A DNA stretch of 64,000 bases, from the NCBI RefSeq assembly GCF_021228125.1, contig NZ_JAJQQS010000017.1, positions 62,001 through 126,000 of the forward strand. Direction: 5' to 3'. Each line of letters opens with the position of its first letter. The first letter of the stretch is position 1. This DNA comes from Streptomyces albireticuli (GTDB lineage Bacteria; Actinomycetota; Actinomycetes; Streptomycetales; Streptomycetaceae). Positions 19,377-27,932 of the stretch are shown piece by piece. The notes beneath the pieces were generated by a model, which saw nothing but the letters and a program-made list of their open reading frames with translations, ran no database searches and was not told the origin of the DNA. The translations under genes and the position numbers were made by a program.

Positions 19377-19712
19377 CTACCGCGTCGGCAGCAGCAGCAA
19401 CTGATCCGCGTAACACCAGGCCCAGTCCTCCCCCGGCTCGAACGACCGCGCGAGATCATGCCCGGACTCCGCACGCGCGTGACCCGCCGCGTGCCGGTTC
19501 GGCGAACTGTCGCAGCAGCCGATGTGCCCACAGGTCAGGCACTCGCGCAGATGGACCCAGGTGCCGCCGGTGCGCAGGCAGTCCTCACAGCCCTCCGTCG
19601 TGCTCGGCGCCACCTCGCGGGCCTCGCCCAGGTGGGCGCAGGCACGCTCCGTGGGCCGGCCCTCGACGTCGGCGGTGACCTGCCAGGCCGGTCGGCCGGT
19701 CGGCTCGCTCAT
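19377..19712 (-). CDS. UBP-type zinc finger protein
   Basis: Small protein of 111 residues that consists mainly of a UBP-type zinc finger (ZnF-UBP), a fold best known from eukaryotic deubiquitinases but common as a stand-alone protein in actinobacteria. Zinc ligands are visible as CAHL, CEDCLRTGG, HLRECLTCGHIGCCDSS and the histidines in NRHAAGHARAESGHDL. The ATG at 19712 gives the usual start MSEPTGRPAW; a GTG at 19721 is possible. Its partner is unknown; the domain binds the free C-terminus of ubiquitin in eukaryotes. Confidence 0.85.
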   Translation of the reverse strand: MSEPTGRPAWQVTADVEGRPTERACAHLGEAREVAPSTTEGCEDCLRTGGTWVHLRECLTCGHIGCCDSSPNRHAAGHARAESGHDLARSFEPGEDWAWCYADQLLLLPTR

Positions 19713-19802
19713 ACCTTTCACCCTAGGCCGGACGGCGGCATCGCGCGCGGCGGAAACCGAGGTCAGGGGCCGTTGTCAGACCCCGCTGGCAGACTCACGG
19801 AC

Positions 19803-21488
19803 ATGAGGTGGGCGGTGGCGGAGACGGACGACGGGGGTGTCCGTCTCCGCCCCGTCGACCCCTCGGGAGCACCGGCCGGGCCGGTGGAGTCCGCGCCCGG
19901 CCTGGCCGAGGCCGTGCGATCCCGGCCCGAGGCCGAGCGGTGGGTGTGGCGGTCCACCGCGGAGGCGTATCCCCGGCTGCTCGCGGCCGGGATCCGGGTC
20001 GACCGCTGTCATGACGTGGAGGCCGCCGAGGCGCTGCTCATGGGCCACGCCGAGGGCCAGTCCGGTCAGCCCCGCTCGCTCCCCGCGGCATGGGCACGGC
20101 TGCGCGGCCTGCCCGTGCCCGCCGATCCGCCCGCGCGGGCGCCCGGGGGCCAGCCTTCCCTCTTCGAGCCCGGCCCGGTGCCGCTCCCGGCCGGCACGGA
20201 CCCCCTGGAGGCCCTGGTCACGGTGCACGCCGACCAGCTGGCCCGCGCGGACGCCACCGAGCACCCCGGCCGGATGCGGCTGCTGACGGCCCTCGAATCG
20301 GCGGGGACGCTGGTGGCGGCCGAGATGAACCGCGCGGGCCTGCCCTGGCGGGCCGACGTGCACCACGAGCTGCTCACCGAGCTGCTCGGCGAGCGCTATC
20401 CGGGCGGCCTGGAGCCCCGGCGGCTGGCGGAGCTGGCCGAGGAGGTCTCGCAGGCCTTCGGCGGGGACGTGCGCGTACGGCCCGACCTGGCGGCCGACAT
20501 CGTCAGGGCCTTCGCCCGGGAGGGCATCCGGATCTCCTCCACCCGCGCCTGGGAGCTCGAGCGGCTCGACCACCCCGCCGTGGAGCCCCTGCTGCGCTAC
20601 AAGAAGCTGTACCGCCTGCACACCGCGCACGGCTGGTCCTGGCTCCAGACCTGGGTGCGGGAGGGCCGGTTCCGCCCCGGGTTCGTCCCGGCCGGCTCGG
20701 TCACCGGCCGCTGGACCACCAACGGCGGCGGTGCCCTCCAGATCCCCCGGGTGGTCCGGCGCGCGGTGGTCGCCGACCCCGGCTGGCGGCTCGTCGTCGC
20801 CGACGCCGACCAGATGGAGCCGAGGATCCTCGCCGCCGTCTCCCGGGACCCCGGCCTGATGGAGGTCGCGGCCGACGACCGCGATCTCTACACCACCCTG
20901 TCCGACCGGGCCTTCTCGGGCGACCGCGAGCACGCCAAGCTCGCGCTGCTCGGCGCGGTCTACGGCCAGACCTCGGGCGACGGCCTGAAGAACCTCGCCG
21001 ACCTGCGGCGCCGCTTCCCCGCCGCCGTCGCCCTGGTCGACGAGGCGGCCCGCGCGGGCGAGGAGGGCAGACTCGTCCGGACCTGGCTCGGCCGCACCTG
21101 CCCGCCCGCCTCCACCGCCACGCCCGACGAGGCGGGCATCCCCCAGGAGGAGGACACCACCGACGACCCGCGGGCCCACGGCGGCGGCGCCGCGAGCCGC
21201 GCCCGGGGCCGCTTCACCCGGAATTTCGTCGTCCAGGGCAGCGCCGCCGACTGGGCGCTGGCGATGCTCGCCGCGCTTCGCCAGGAGCTCGCCGGGCTCC
21301 GCGCCGAGCTGGTCTTCTTCCAGCACGACGAGGTGATCGTGCACTGCCCCGAGGAGGAGGCACCCGCCGTGACCACCGCCGTCCGCACCGCCTCCGAGCG
21401 CGCCGGCCTGGTCTGCTTCGGTGACGTCCCGGTCCGTTTCCCCTTCACCACGGCCGTCGTGGAGTGCTACGCCGACGCCAAGGGCTGA
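19803..21488 (+). CDS. Family A DNA polymerase, polymerase domain with degenerate exonuclease region
   Basis: A 561-residue second DNA polymerase I-like protein. The polymerase motifs are intact: motif A VVADADQMEPRILA (about 331-344), motif B region KLALLGAVYGQTSGDG, and motif C VFFQHDEVIVHC (about 503-514). There is no 5'-3' nuclease domain, and the first 170 residues lack the acidic motifs of a working 3'-5' proofreading site. A repair or translesion role is plausible; the family is often called bifunctional exonuclease/polymerase. The ATG at 19803 was chosen because upstream extensions run across the promoter of the opposite gene. Confidence 0.85.
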   Translation: MRWAVAETDDGGVRLRPVDPSGAPAGPVESAPGLAEAVRSRPEAERWVWRSTAEAYPRLLAAGIRVDRCHDVEAAEALLMGHAEGQSGQPRSLPAAWARLRGLPVPADPPARAPGGQPSLFEPGPVPLPAGTDPLEALVTVHADQLARADATEHPGRMRLLTALESAGTLVAAEMNRAGLPWRADVHHELLTELLGERYPGGLEPRRLAELAEEVSQAFGGDVRVRPDLAADIVRAFAREGIRISSTRAWELERLDHPAVEPLLRYKKLYRLHTAHGWSWLQTWVREGRFRPGFVPAGSVTGRWTTNGGGALQIPRVVRRAVVADPGWRLVVADADQMEPRILAAVSRDPGLMEVAADDRDLYTTLSDRAFSGDREHAKLALLGAVYGQTSGDGLKNLADLRRRFPAAVALVDEAARAGEEGRLVRTWLGRTCPPASTATPDEAGIPQEEDTTDDPRAHGGGAASRARGRFTRNFVVQGSAADWALAMLAALRQELAGLRAELVFFQHDEVIVHCPEEEAPAVTTAVRTASERAGLVCFGDVPVRFPFTTAVVECYADAKG

Positions 21489-21675
21489 GCGCCCCGGCCC
21501 GCCCCGGCGGACGCCCCCCGGCCGGGCGCGCGCCGACTCGCGCTGACGGCACGTCACTGCCCCTCCCCCATGCGGCCCAGTTCAGCGGGCAGCGACACGC
21601 CGGGCCGCGCAGGATTGCCGGTGGGTCGTCGACACCCGGACGGCCCGTTCCGCCGGCCCCCGGGGAGGACCCGTC

Positions 21676-22704
21676 GTGCTGTCCTACAGTCTTGACCAGC
21701 TGCGCCGTTGCACCGTCGCCGTCGACCTCGGGGCCGCGCGGACTCGCGTCTACGTCAGGGACACCGGGCTGATCGTGGACGAGCCCAGCATCGCGGCCGT
21801 CAACACCCGCACGGGCTCGCTGATCGCGGTCGGGGCCATGGCCCAGGGCATGGCGGGGCGAACACCCCACCACATCCAGGTCGTGCGCCCCATCTCCGGC
21901 GGCACCGTCGTCGATATCGAGATGGCCCAGCGCATGCTGCGCTTCCTCGTCCATCACAAGATCCGGAGGGCCTGGCGGCGCGGGCCGCTGCTGCGCGCGG
22001 CCGTCTGCCTGCCGCACGACGCCGAGCCGATCGCCCAGCGCGCGGCCATCGAGACCCTGACGGGGCTGGGCGCGCGGCGCGTCGAGCTCGTCGACACCCT
22101 CGTCGCGGCGGCCGTCGGCTGCGGGCTGCCCGTGGAGCAGCCCGAGGCGACGATGATCGTGGTGTGCGGGGCGGCGTCCACACAGGTGGCGGTCCTGTCC
22201 CTGGGCGCGATCGTGGCGGCGGAGAAGGTGCTGGTGGGCGGTGACGCGATCGACTACGCCGTGGTCCAGCACCTGCGGAGCCGGCACGAGCTGATGCTGC
22301 CGACGCAGGGGCTGCACCCGCTGCACCTGGCGCTGTCGGCGGATCCGATGGAGGAGGGCGCGGAGGTCCGCGGCCGTGACGTGGCCACCGGGCTGTCCCG
22401 TACGGTCATGGTGAGCACCGCCCAGGTCCGCGAGGCCATCCAGACCCCGCTGACGGGCGTGATCGACGCGATCGGGCGCGTGCTGCGCGCCTGCCAGCCG
22501 GATCTGGTGGCGGACCTCGTGGAGCGCGGGGTGATGCTCGCGGGCGGCAGCGCGGTGCTGCCGGGCCTGGACCGCATGATCGCGGATGCCACGGGGATGA
22601 CGGTCCGCATAGCGGAGAACCCGGACGTGTGCGCCGTGGTCGGCCTGGGCGCGATATTGGAGGGCAAGATCCGCCCGCTGCACCTGGAGCAGCTGCGCAC
22701 CTGA
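21676..22704 (+). CDS. MreB/Mbl-like actin-family protein
   Basis: Bacterial actin homologue of 342 residues, close to the usual MreB length. The phosphate-1 loop reads VAVDLGAARTRVYV (MreB normally has DLGT), the connecting region DTLVAAAVGCGLPVE aligns with the EPxAAAxG motif, and the adenosine motif is MLAGGSAVLPGLDRMI. These departures make it a divergent paralogue rather than the main mre-cluster MreB, and no mreC, mreD or pbp genes adjoin it. GTG start follows GAGGA. In Streptomyces, MreB-type proteins act in spore-wall synthesis; its own role is unknown. Confidence 0.82.
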   Translation: MLSYSLDQLRRCTVAVDLGAARTRVYVRDTGLIVDEPSIAAVNTRTGSLIAVGAMAQGMAGRTPHHIQVVRPISGGTVVDIEMAQRMLRFLVHHKIRRAWRRGPLLRAAVCLPHDAEPIAQRAAIETLTGLGARRVELVDTLVAAAVGCGLPVEQPEATMIVVCGAASTQVAVLSLGAIVAAEKVLVGGDAIDYAVVQHLRSRHELMLPTQGLHPLHLALSADPMEEGAEVRGRDVATGLSRTVMVSTAQVREAIQTPLTGVIDAIGRVLRACQPDLVADLVERGVMLAGGSAVLPGLDRMIADATGMTVRIAENPDVCAVVGLGAILEGKIRPLHLEQLRT

Positions 22705-22767
22705 GGTCGGCCATCTCCCCCTCCCTGCCCCTCTCCTGAAGACTCGTCACCACCTTTTTGCCCCATT

Positions 22768-22795
22768 GGGAACTTCTTTACCGCTCGGAACGGTT
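22768..22795 (+). promoter_or_regulatory. Candidate SigR-type promoter upstream of TerB gene
   Basis: GGGAAC at 22768-22773, then 19 bases, then GTT at 22793-22795, lying 37-64 bp before the TerB start. The Streptomyces SigR (thiol stress) consensus is GGGAAT, 18 bases, GTT, so the match has one base change and one extra spacer base. Inference only. Confidence 0.35.
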
Positions 22796-22831
22796 CTATC
22801 TGTGCACCCCTGATTACGAGGAGATACACAG

Positions 22832-23287
22832 ATGGCGCTCTGGGACCGGCTCAAGGACTCCGCGGTGACGATGCAGGGTCAGCTGGTGGCGAAGAAGAAC
22901 GACCTGAAGAGCGGCGCATTCCGTGACGCGAGCATGGCGATATGCGCGCTGGTGGCCGCTGCCGACGGTTCGATCGACGCTTCGGAGCGGCGGCGCGTCG
23001 CCTCGCTGATCGCCACCAACGACGTGCTGCAGAACTTCCCCGCCGACGACCTTCAGGCACGGTTCAACGACTACTGCCAGAAGCTGTCGACGGATTTCGA
23101 CTTCGGCAAGGTCAGCATTCTTCAGACCATCGGCAAGGTGCAGAAGAAGCCCACCGAGGCGCGTGCGGTCATTCAGATCGGCATTGTGATCGGCGGTGCC
23201 GACGGCGACTTCGACAAGACGGAGCAGGCCGTGGTCCGCGAGGCGTGCTTCGCCGTGGGCATCGACCCGGCGGAGTTCGACCTCTAG
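22832..23287 (+). CDS. TerB-family tellurite-resistance protein
   Basis: All-helical TerB-domain protein of 151 residues, cytosolic. The conserved acidic repeats are present: ALVAAADGSIDASERRRVA and IGIVIGGADGDFDKTEQAVV, which form the metal-binding faces of the domain. Streptomyces carry many TerB/TerD paralogues linked to stress and membrane-associated signalling rather than tellurite. A GAGGAGA ribosome site precedes the ATG. It is not next to terD, terC or terZ genes here. Confidence 0.85.
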   Translation: MALWDRLKDSAVTMQGQLVAKKNDLKSGAFRDASMAICALVAAADGSIDASERRRVASLIATNDVLQNFPADDLQARFNDYCQKLSTDFDFGKVSILQTIGKVQKKPTEARAVIQIGIVIGGADGDFDKTEQAVVREACFAVGIDPAEFDL

Positions 23288-23312
23288 ACACCCCCGGCGC
23301 TTCCGGCAGGTG

Positions 23313-23346
23313 AAGCGCGGGCCACCCTTACGGTGGTCCGCGCTTT
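23313..23346. terminator. Bidirectional terminator between TerB gene and rppA
   Basis: AAGCGCGGGCCACC at 23313-23326 pairs with GGTGGTCCGCGCTT at the right side with one G-T wobble, followed by TT. It lies between two convergent genes, five bases before the rppA stop codon. Confidence 0.75.
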
Positions 23347-23350
23347 TCCG

Positions 23351-24448
23351 TCAGGCCGGGAGCCCCACCGTGCGCAGGCCCTCGCGGCCGGTGGCCCGGC
23401 CGGGCTCGGTCCAGGTACCCAGGGCGATCTCGGCCGTGATGCCCGGCCCGAAGCCGGCGATGACGCCGCGCGCCGCGTCCTCGGCCCCGCCGTCCAGGAA
23501 CAGCCGCTCCAGCGCGTCGAAGATGACCGCGCTGGCGATGTTGCCGCGCTCGGTGAGCGTGGCCCTGCTGTAACGGAACATCTCCGGCGGCAGGTCCAGG
23601 TACTTGCACAGGTCGTCCAGGATCCTGGGGCCGCCGGCGTGGACGATGTAGAAGTCCAGCCCGGAGACGTCCCAGTCGTGGGGCTCGGCCATCGCGCGCA
23701 TGGCCGGGGCGAGCATGGCCATCGTGCCGGGCACCCGTTTGTCCAGCATGAAGTGGAATCCGGTGTCCCGGACGCCGTACGAGATCCACTCCTCGGTGTC
23801 GGGCACCAGGTGCGAGCCGTTCTGCTCCAGCCGGACCCCGACACCACCCTCGCCCCGCACCACGGCGCAGGCGATGGCGTCACCGAAGAGGCCGTTGGAG
23901 AGGAGATTGCCGACGCCCAGGTCCGTGGGCTGGTAGCAGAGCGAGCAGAACTCGCAGGCCACGATCAGCACATTCGCGCCGGGGTAGGCGTTGCAGAAGT
24001 CATGGGCGCGGTTGAGCGCCGCGCCGCCGGCGGCACAGCCGAGCTGGGCGATCGGCAACTGCCGGGTCTCGGACCGGAAGTCCATCGTGTTGATGAGCCA
24101 GGCGGTCATCGACGGCATCATGAAGCCCGTGCACGAGACATAGGCGATCATGTCGATGTCGCGGGCGGTGAGCTCGGCGTGGTCCAGCGCCCGGAGGATC
24201 ACCTCGGGGACGCGCGCCTTGGCCTCGATCTCGTAGCGGGCGTTGCGGGCGGTGAAGCCGGGGTGCTTGAGGGTGTCCTCGATGGGCTGCACCAGATGCC
24301 GGGTCTGCACACCCGTGTTGGCGATCAGGCGCAGCGCGAGCGGAAGCTGCGGATGGTCGGCGTGCAGGGTGCGGGCGAGCTCCAGGGTCTGCTCCCGGGT
24401 GATGATGTGCTCGGGGACCGCGATGGCCGGTCTGCACAGAGTTGCCAT
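23351..24448 (-). CDS. rppA: 1,3,6,8-tetrahydroxynaphthalene synthase (type III PKS)
   Basis: Chalcone-synthase-fold homodimer that condenses five malonyl-CoA to tetrahydroxynaphthalene, which oxidises to flaviolin. The product has 365 residues and the catalytic cysteine falls exactly at residue 138 in QLGCAAGG, the RppA position. YVSCTGFMMPS and the C-terminal GFGPGITAEIAL with the nearby active-site His/Asn regions (IVHAGGPRIL, ERGNIASA) complete the family pattern. It starts 10 bp after the P450 ends, so the two are one operon with the P450 first. Confidence 0.95.
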   Translation of the reverse strand: MATLCRPAIAVPEHIITREQTLELARTLHADHPQLPLALRLIANTGVQTRHLVQPIEDTLKHPGFTARNARYEIEAKARVPEVILRALDHAELTARDIDMIAYVSCTGFMMPSMTAWLINTMDFRSETRQLPIAQLGCAAGGAALNRAHDFCNAYPGANVLIVACEFCSLCYQPTDLGVGNLLSNGLFGDAIACAVVRGEGGVGVRLEQNGSHLVPDTEEWISYGVRDTGFHFMLDKRVPGTMAMLAPAMRAMAEPHDWDVSGLDFYIVHAGGPRILDDLCKYLDLPPEMFRYSRATLTERGNIASAVIFDALERLFLDGGAEDAARGVIAGFGPGITAEIALGTWTEPGRATGREGLRTVGLPA

Positions 24449-24458
24449 GTCGCACTCC

Positions 24459-25667
24459 TTACCAGGCGACCGGCAGGGTGAGCGGATAGCGCCAGATCGA
24501 GTTGGTGTTCCACCGCACCTCCTCCACCGGTACGGCGAGCCGCAGTTCAGGGAATCGGTGGAGCAGGGAGCCGATGGAGACCTGGAGCACCATGCGGGCC
24601 AGATGGGACCCGAGGCAGTGGTGGCTGCCGTACCCGAAGGCCATGTGGGGCAGGGGCTCGGCGCGCTCGAAGTCGAGGTCGTCCGGGCGCTCGTAGGCGA
24701 GCTCGTCGCGGTTGGCCGTCAGATACGACACGTGCACCGTGTCGCCGGCCTTCACGGTGACGCCGTCGAAGTCGACGTCCTCCAGGGCCACCCGGGGGAT
24801 GCCGACCCCCTGGCGGAAGGGGATGTAGCGCAGCAGCTCCTCGATGGCCCGCGGCAGCAGTTCGGGGCGGGCGCGCAGCTGGGCGAGGTGGTCCGGGTAC
24901 GTCAGCAGGGTGTAGACGATGTTGCTGATGTCGTACGTGGTGGTGTCGTGGCCGGTGACGACCAGCAGCATGGCCAGCACCGACAGCTCGGCCGGCTCCA
25001 GCGCCTCGTCGCCGATGCGAGCGGTGGCGAGCGCGCTGATCAGGTCCTCGCCGGGGTTCCGGCGCCGCTCGGCGGTCAGCTCGTCGAAATAGCCGCGCAG
25101 CCCGGCCTTGGCCTCCGCCGCGGACTCCTTGTCGGCGACGCTCATGGACATCATCGCCATGGCCCAGCGGCGCAGCTGCGGGCGGTCCGCCTCGGGGACG
25201 TCCAGCAGCTCGCTGATCGTCATCAGCGGGATGCGGCCCGCCAGGTGCTCGGCCACGTCGGCGGGCGAGCCGTGCTCGGCCATCTCGTCCAGCAGAGCGT
25301 CGGTGGTGCGCTGCGTCCAGGGGCGGAGCGCCTCGACCTTCGGGGTGGTGAAGGCCTTGATGATCAGCTTCCGGACCCGGTTGAGCGCGGGCGGGTCCAT
25401 GAGGTTGATCGCCTCGGACTGGGCGATGGGGGCGGGGGTGATCCGCGGGAAGTCCTGGCCGATCAGCGCGGCCCGGCTGAAGCGCCGGTCCGACGTCACC
25501 GTCTGGACGTCCGCGTAGCGCGTGACGAGCCAGCAGTCGCCCTTGCCGTACGGCATGAGGACGCGGGTGACGGGCGCCTCGGTGCGCATCCGGGTCATGA
25601 ACGGATCGGGCTCCAGGGCCTCGTCATGTCGGAAGGGACACGTTCGAACGGAGTCCGAAGTGGTCAT
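24459..25667 (-). CDS. Cytochrome P450, CYP158A-like (biflaviolin synthase type)
   Basis: Soluble P450 of 402 residues. The I-helix is VTGHDTTT (237-244), the ExxR is EELLR (276-280), and the haem ligand is Cys351 in FGYGSHHCLG. With rppA directly downstream, the best reading is oxidative C-C coupling of flaviolin to dimers and trimers, as CYP158A1/A2 do in S. coelicolor. This makes a dark, UV-absorbing pigment. Electron partners are not encoded here. The assignment to CYP158 is by context and general sequence; other flaviolin-modifying P450s cannot be excluded. Confidence 0.88.
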   Translation of the reverse strand: MTTSDSVRTCPFRHDEALEPDPFMTRMRTEAPVTRVLMPYGKGDCWLVTRYADVQTVTSDRRFSRAALIGQDFPRITPAPIAQSEAINLMDPPALNRVRKLIIKAFTTPKVEALRPWTQRTTDALLDEMAEHGSPADVAEHLAGRIPLMTISELLDVPEADRPQLRRWAMAMMSMSVADKESAAEAKAGLRGYFDELTAERRRNPGEDLISALATARIGDEALEPAELSVLAMLLVVTGHDTTTYDISNIVYTLLTYPDHLAQLRARPELLPRAIEELLRYIPFRQGVGIPRVALEDVDFDGVTVKAGDTVHVSYLTANRDELAYERPDDLDFERAEPLPHMAFGYGSHHCLGSHLARMVLQVSIGSLLHRFPELRLAVPVEEVRWNTNSIWRYPLTLPVAW

Positions 25668-26092
25668 CGCAGCACTCCCTCAAGCCCAGGGCCCCGCCGA
25701 TGGCGTGCCAGCCTATTTTCTGACCATGCCGCAACTTCCGGCGCGCCACACACAAGCATTCACAGTTCACCCAAATGATGGATTTTCCAGCGAATCGCCC
25801 GTCACATCCCGCTCCTAGACCCCTTTTCCCCCTTTAATTTCCCATCCTCCCGGGCCGCCCGCTCAGTCCGCCGCCACCTCGCGCCCACCGCTCCGGCCGC
25901 ACGCCCCGCGCCTTCGCCGCCGCCCGCGCCCCTTGCCGCCCCACCGCGCTCGAACATCCCGCCTCACCCCGCCGCCCACGGACGCCCGCGTCGCCCGGCC
26001 GCCTCCTTCGAGCTGCGCGCCCCCGGAGCCGAACCTAGACTCAAATCCGGCATCACCGCACAAGTGATGACATTTCCCCTCAAGGAGGCGTG
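25668..26092. other. Intergenic region between P450 and peptide operon
   Basis: 425 bp without a supportable gene. The left third (25,690-25,850) contains unusually AT-rich tracts for this genome, such as CCTATTTTCTGACC and CCTTTAATTTCCC, and is the probable promoter region of the P450-rppA operon. The middle (25,855-26,035) is very GC-rich. The right end carries AAGTGATGACATTT and the ribosome site AAGGAGG at 26082-26088 of the peptide gene. No tRNA, repeat or clear operator was seen. Confidence 0.5.
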
Positions 26093-26278
26093 ATGCTCGC
26101 TCAAAAGACGGTCCGGATCGTCGCGACCCCGGCCGAGGCGTCAGCGGTCGGCTCGATGATGGTGGAGCCCGAAGCCACCGTCAGCGACCCGCCACTCCCC
26201 GCCCCGGAGGCAGCGGGCTTCATCCTCGCGCTGCTCCTCATGTCCCCCAAGGAGCCGAAGGAGCCGAAGGGCAAGTGA
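26093..26278 (+). CDS. 61-residue peptide, first gene of a four-gene coupled operon
   Basis: Not recognised. The ATG follows AAGGAGG by four bases. The peptide has a basic-neutral N-terminal part (MLAQKTVRIVATPAEA), an acidic proline-rich middle (VEPEATVSDPPLPAPEA, about 24-40), a hydrophobic decamer (AGFILALLLM, 41-50), and a Lys-Glu-Pro tail (SPKEPKEPKGK). There is no cysteine, no signal peptidase site, and the hydrophobic stretch is short for a membrane span. Its stop overlaps the next start (GTGA). Position and size fit a precursor peptide of a modified natural product, or a small partner protein; neither is proven. Confidence 0.7.
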   Translation: MLAQKTVRIVATPAEASAVGSMMVEPEATVSDPPLPAPEAAGFILALLLMSPKEPKEPKGK

Positions 26279-27009
26279 CCACCCGGGCGGACTTCGCCGC
26301 GGCCACAGACGAACTCGCGAACCGTGTCCTCGGCGCCCTGCGGGGCGCCGGGGGCACGGCTCTCGTCGCCCGGCACATCGACAGCGCGCCCGACACCCTG
26401 GCGGCCCTCGCCGCCGTAAGGGTCCTGGGCGCGGACACCTTCTCCCCCCACCTGCTCGCCGGCACCCCCTTCCACGCCGACGACGCCGCGGCCGTGGCCC
26501 GGTCCCTCGACGCCTTCCCGACGCCGGCGGCCGGGCCTTCGGCGCGCCCGGAGGAACGGACCGTCGCCTGGCGCGACTGGGCGACCGCCCAACTCCTCGC
26601 CCGTTTCGGCGAGAACGGCGCACCACCGGCGGCGGCGGAACCGCCGGGCGCCGCCGACGACCTCGCCGACACCACCGACTGGCAGGGCTGGTCCGTAAGG
26701 ATGGCCCAACTCGCCACCCTGGCCACCCCCGGCCTCGACGGCCCGGTCCACGAAACGGCCCGCCGCGCGGCGCTTCCGCTCGCCCGCGGCGTCACCCGCT
26801 CGGTCCTGCGCCGCGACTTCCCCACCGCCGTAAGGCTCGTCCGATGGCTGGCCTGGCTCGGCCACGAAGGCGTCGACCTGCCGCTGGACCCGGCGCCCGT
26901 CCACGAACACGTCCGCCTGCTGGGCGGCGCGAGCCCCCGCACGGCCCTGGACCTGGCCGTCACGGACCACCTGCTCACCGCGCGACCCCCGGAGGCGGTA
27001 CGGACATGA
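26275..27009 (+). CDS. Unrecognised 244-residue helical protein
   Basis: No family recognised. The GTG overlaps the stop of the peptide gene by four bases and the next start overlaps this stop (ATGA), so translation is tightly coupled. The protein is Ala/Leu/Arg-rich, without signal peptide or membrane span, and reads as all-helical. Notable stretches: ALVARHIDSAPDTLAALAAV, a Pro/Ala linker near 85-125, and VRLVRWLAWLGHEGVDLPL. There are no obvious nucleotide- or metal-binding motifs. It belongs with the following gene, which looks like the same kind of helical protein. Confidence 0.75.
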   Translation: MTTRADFAAATDELANRVLGALRGAGGTALVARHIDSAPDTLAALAAVRVLGADTFSPHLLAGTPFHADDAAAVARSLDAFPTPAAGPSARPEERTVAWRDWATAQLLARFGENGAPPAAAEPPGAADDLADTTDWQGWSVRMAQLATLATPGLDGPVHETARRAALPLARGVTRSVLRRDFPTAVRLVRWLAWLGHEGVDLPLDPAPVHEHVRLLGGASPRTALDLAVTDHLLTARPPEAVRT

Positions 27010-27932
27010 CGGTTCCCGAGCCGGTGGCCGCGGCCGCCCGGAGCATGGCCGACCGCGCCCTGTCCTGGCTGCACGCCAACCGCGCCCTCGGCGCCCTGCC
27101 GCCCGGCACCACCGAGGAGCTCGCCGACCCCGACAGCGTCTACAAACCCCTGGGCGAGACCACCCTCGCGGCCTCGCTGCTCCTGCGCGACGGCGTGGCC
27201 GGCCCCGGCCAACTCGCGGCGGCCCAGAGCCTGATGGACTTCACCTGGGACCAGTTCCGCCAGGGCGACATGCTCTACGAGCGCCAGCTCCGCCACACCC
27301 TGATGACCGACCCGCTGGAGGTCTACGCCCCCTTCGTCCGCTGCGGCTACCGCCACGCGGACCTGGACCGGCTGCTGGCACACCGCGCGCGGCTGCGCTC
27401 GGTGGACGGCGTGGAGCTGCTGCCCAACCGCCGGCTCGCCGCCGCCAACGCCGCCCGCGTCGTCGGCCTCGACCGGGAACCCGGCGGCGGGCCGGACTGG
27501 GACGCGCTGGCCCGCGCCACCTGGCTCGGGGCCCGCCCCGAGCCCTGGGCCATCAACTGGATCACCGCCTACGCGATGACCCACACGGTCTTCCACCTCA
27601 CCGACTGGGGCCGCCTGCCGCACGGCATGCCGCCCGACCTCACCGCGTACGTACGGACGTGGCTGCCGGTGTGGATCGACATCTGGCGCGAGGTCCAGCA
27701 GTGGGACCTGGTCGTCGAACTCCTCATCGTCGGCGCCTCCCTGGACGAGCCGTACTGCCGGCCGGAGGACTGGGAGGCCGTCGCGGCCCTCCAGCACGAG
27801 GACGGCCTCGTACCGCGCGACGGCGACCCGGTCGACGACGACCCGCGGGAACGGTTCACGGACCACCAGCACACCGTCGTCGTCACCGCCGTCGCGGGCT
27901 CCGTCGCCCTCGCGCGGGCGGCGGGCCGGTGA
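27006..27932 (+). CDS. Uncharacterised helical protein (DUF6895-like)
   Basis: Uncharacterised 308-residue soluble protein, resembling a streptomycete family I remember as DUF6895 (assignment not certain). It looks like a helical toroid: amphipathic helices separated by short loops, with several conserved-looking Trp/His patches (FTWDQFRQGDMLYERQLRHT, AMTHTVFHLTDWG, and the terminal FTDHQHTVVVTA). Such His/Asp clusters could form an active site but no catalytic motif is recognised. The stop overlaps the next start (GTGA), placing it third of four coupled genes after the small peptide. Confidence 0.75.
   Translation: MTVPEPVAAAARSMADRALSWLHANRALGALPPGTTEELADPDSVYKPLGETTLAASLLLRDGVAGPGQLAAAQSLMDFTWDQFRQGDMLYERQLRHTLMTDPLEVYAPFVRCGYRHADLDRLLAHRARLRSVDGVELLPNRRLAAANAARVVGLDREPGGGPDWDALARATWLGARPEPWAINWITAYAMTHTVFHLTDWGRLPHGMPPDLTAYVRTWLPVWIDIWREVQQWDLVVELLIVGASLDEPYCRPEDWEAVAALQHEDGLVPRDGDPVDDDPRERFTDHQHTVVVTAVAGSVALARAAGR

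Noticed and set aside
25863..26063. 66-codon leftward frame upstream of the peptide operon
   Set aside because: Arg/Gly-rich low complexity without a ribosome site; typical of GC-rich non-coding DNA.
26093..26278. Peptide as a lanthipeptide or thiopeptide precursor
   Set aside because: It has no cysteine and the operon lacks lanthionine synthetase, YcaO or radical SAM genes.
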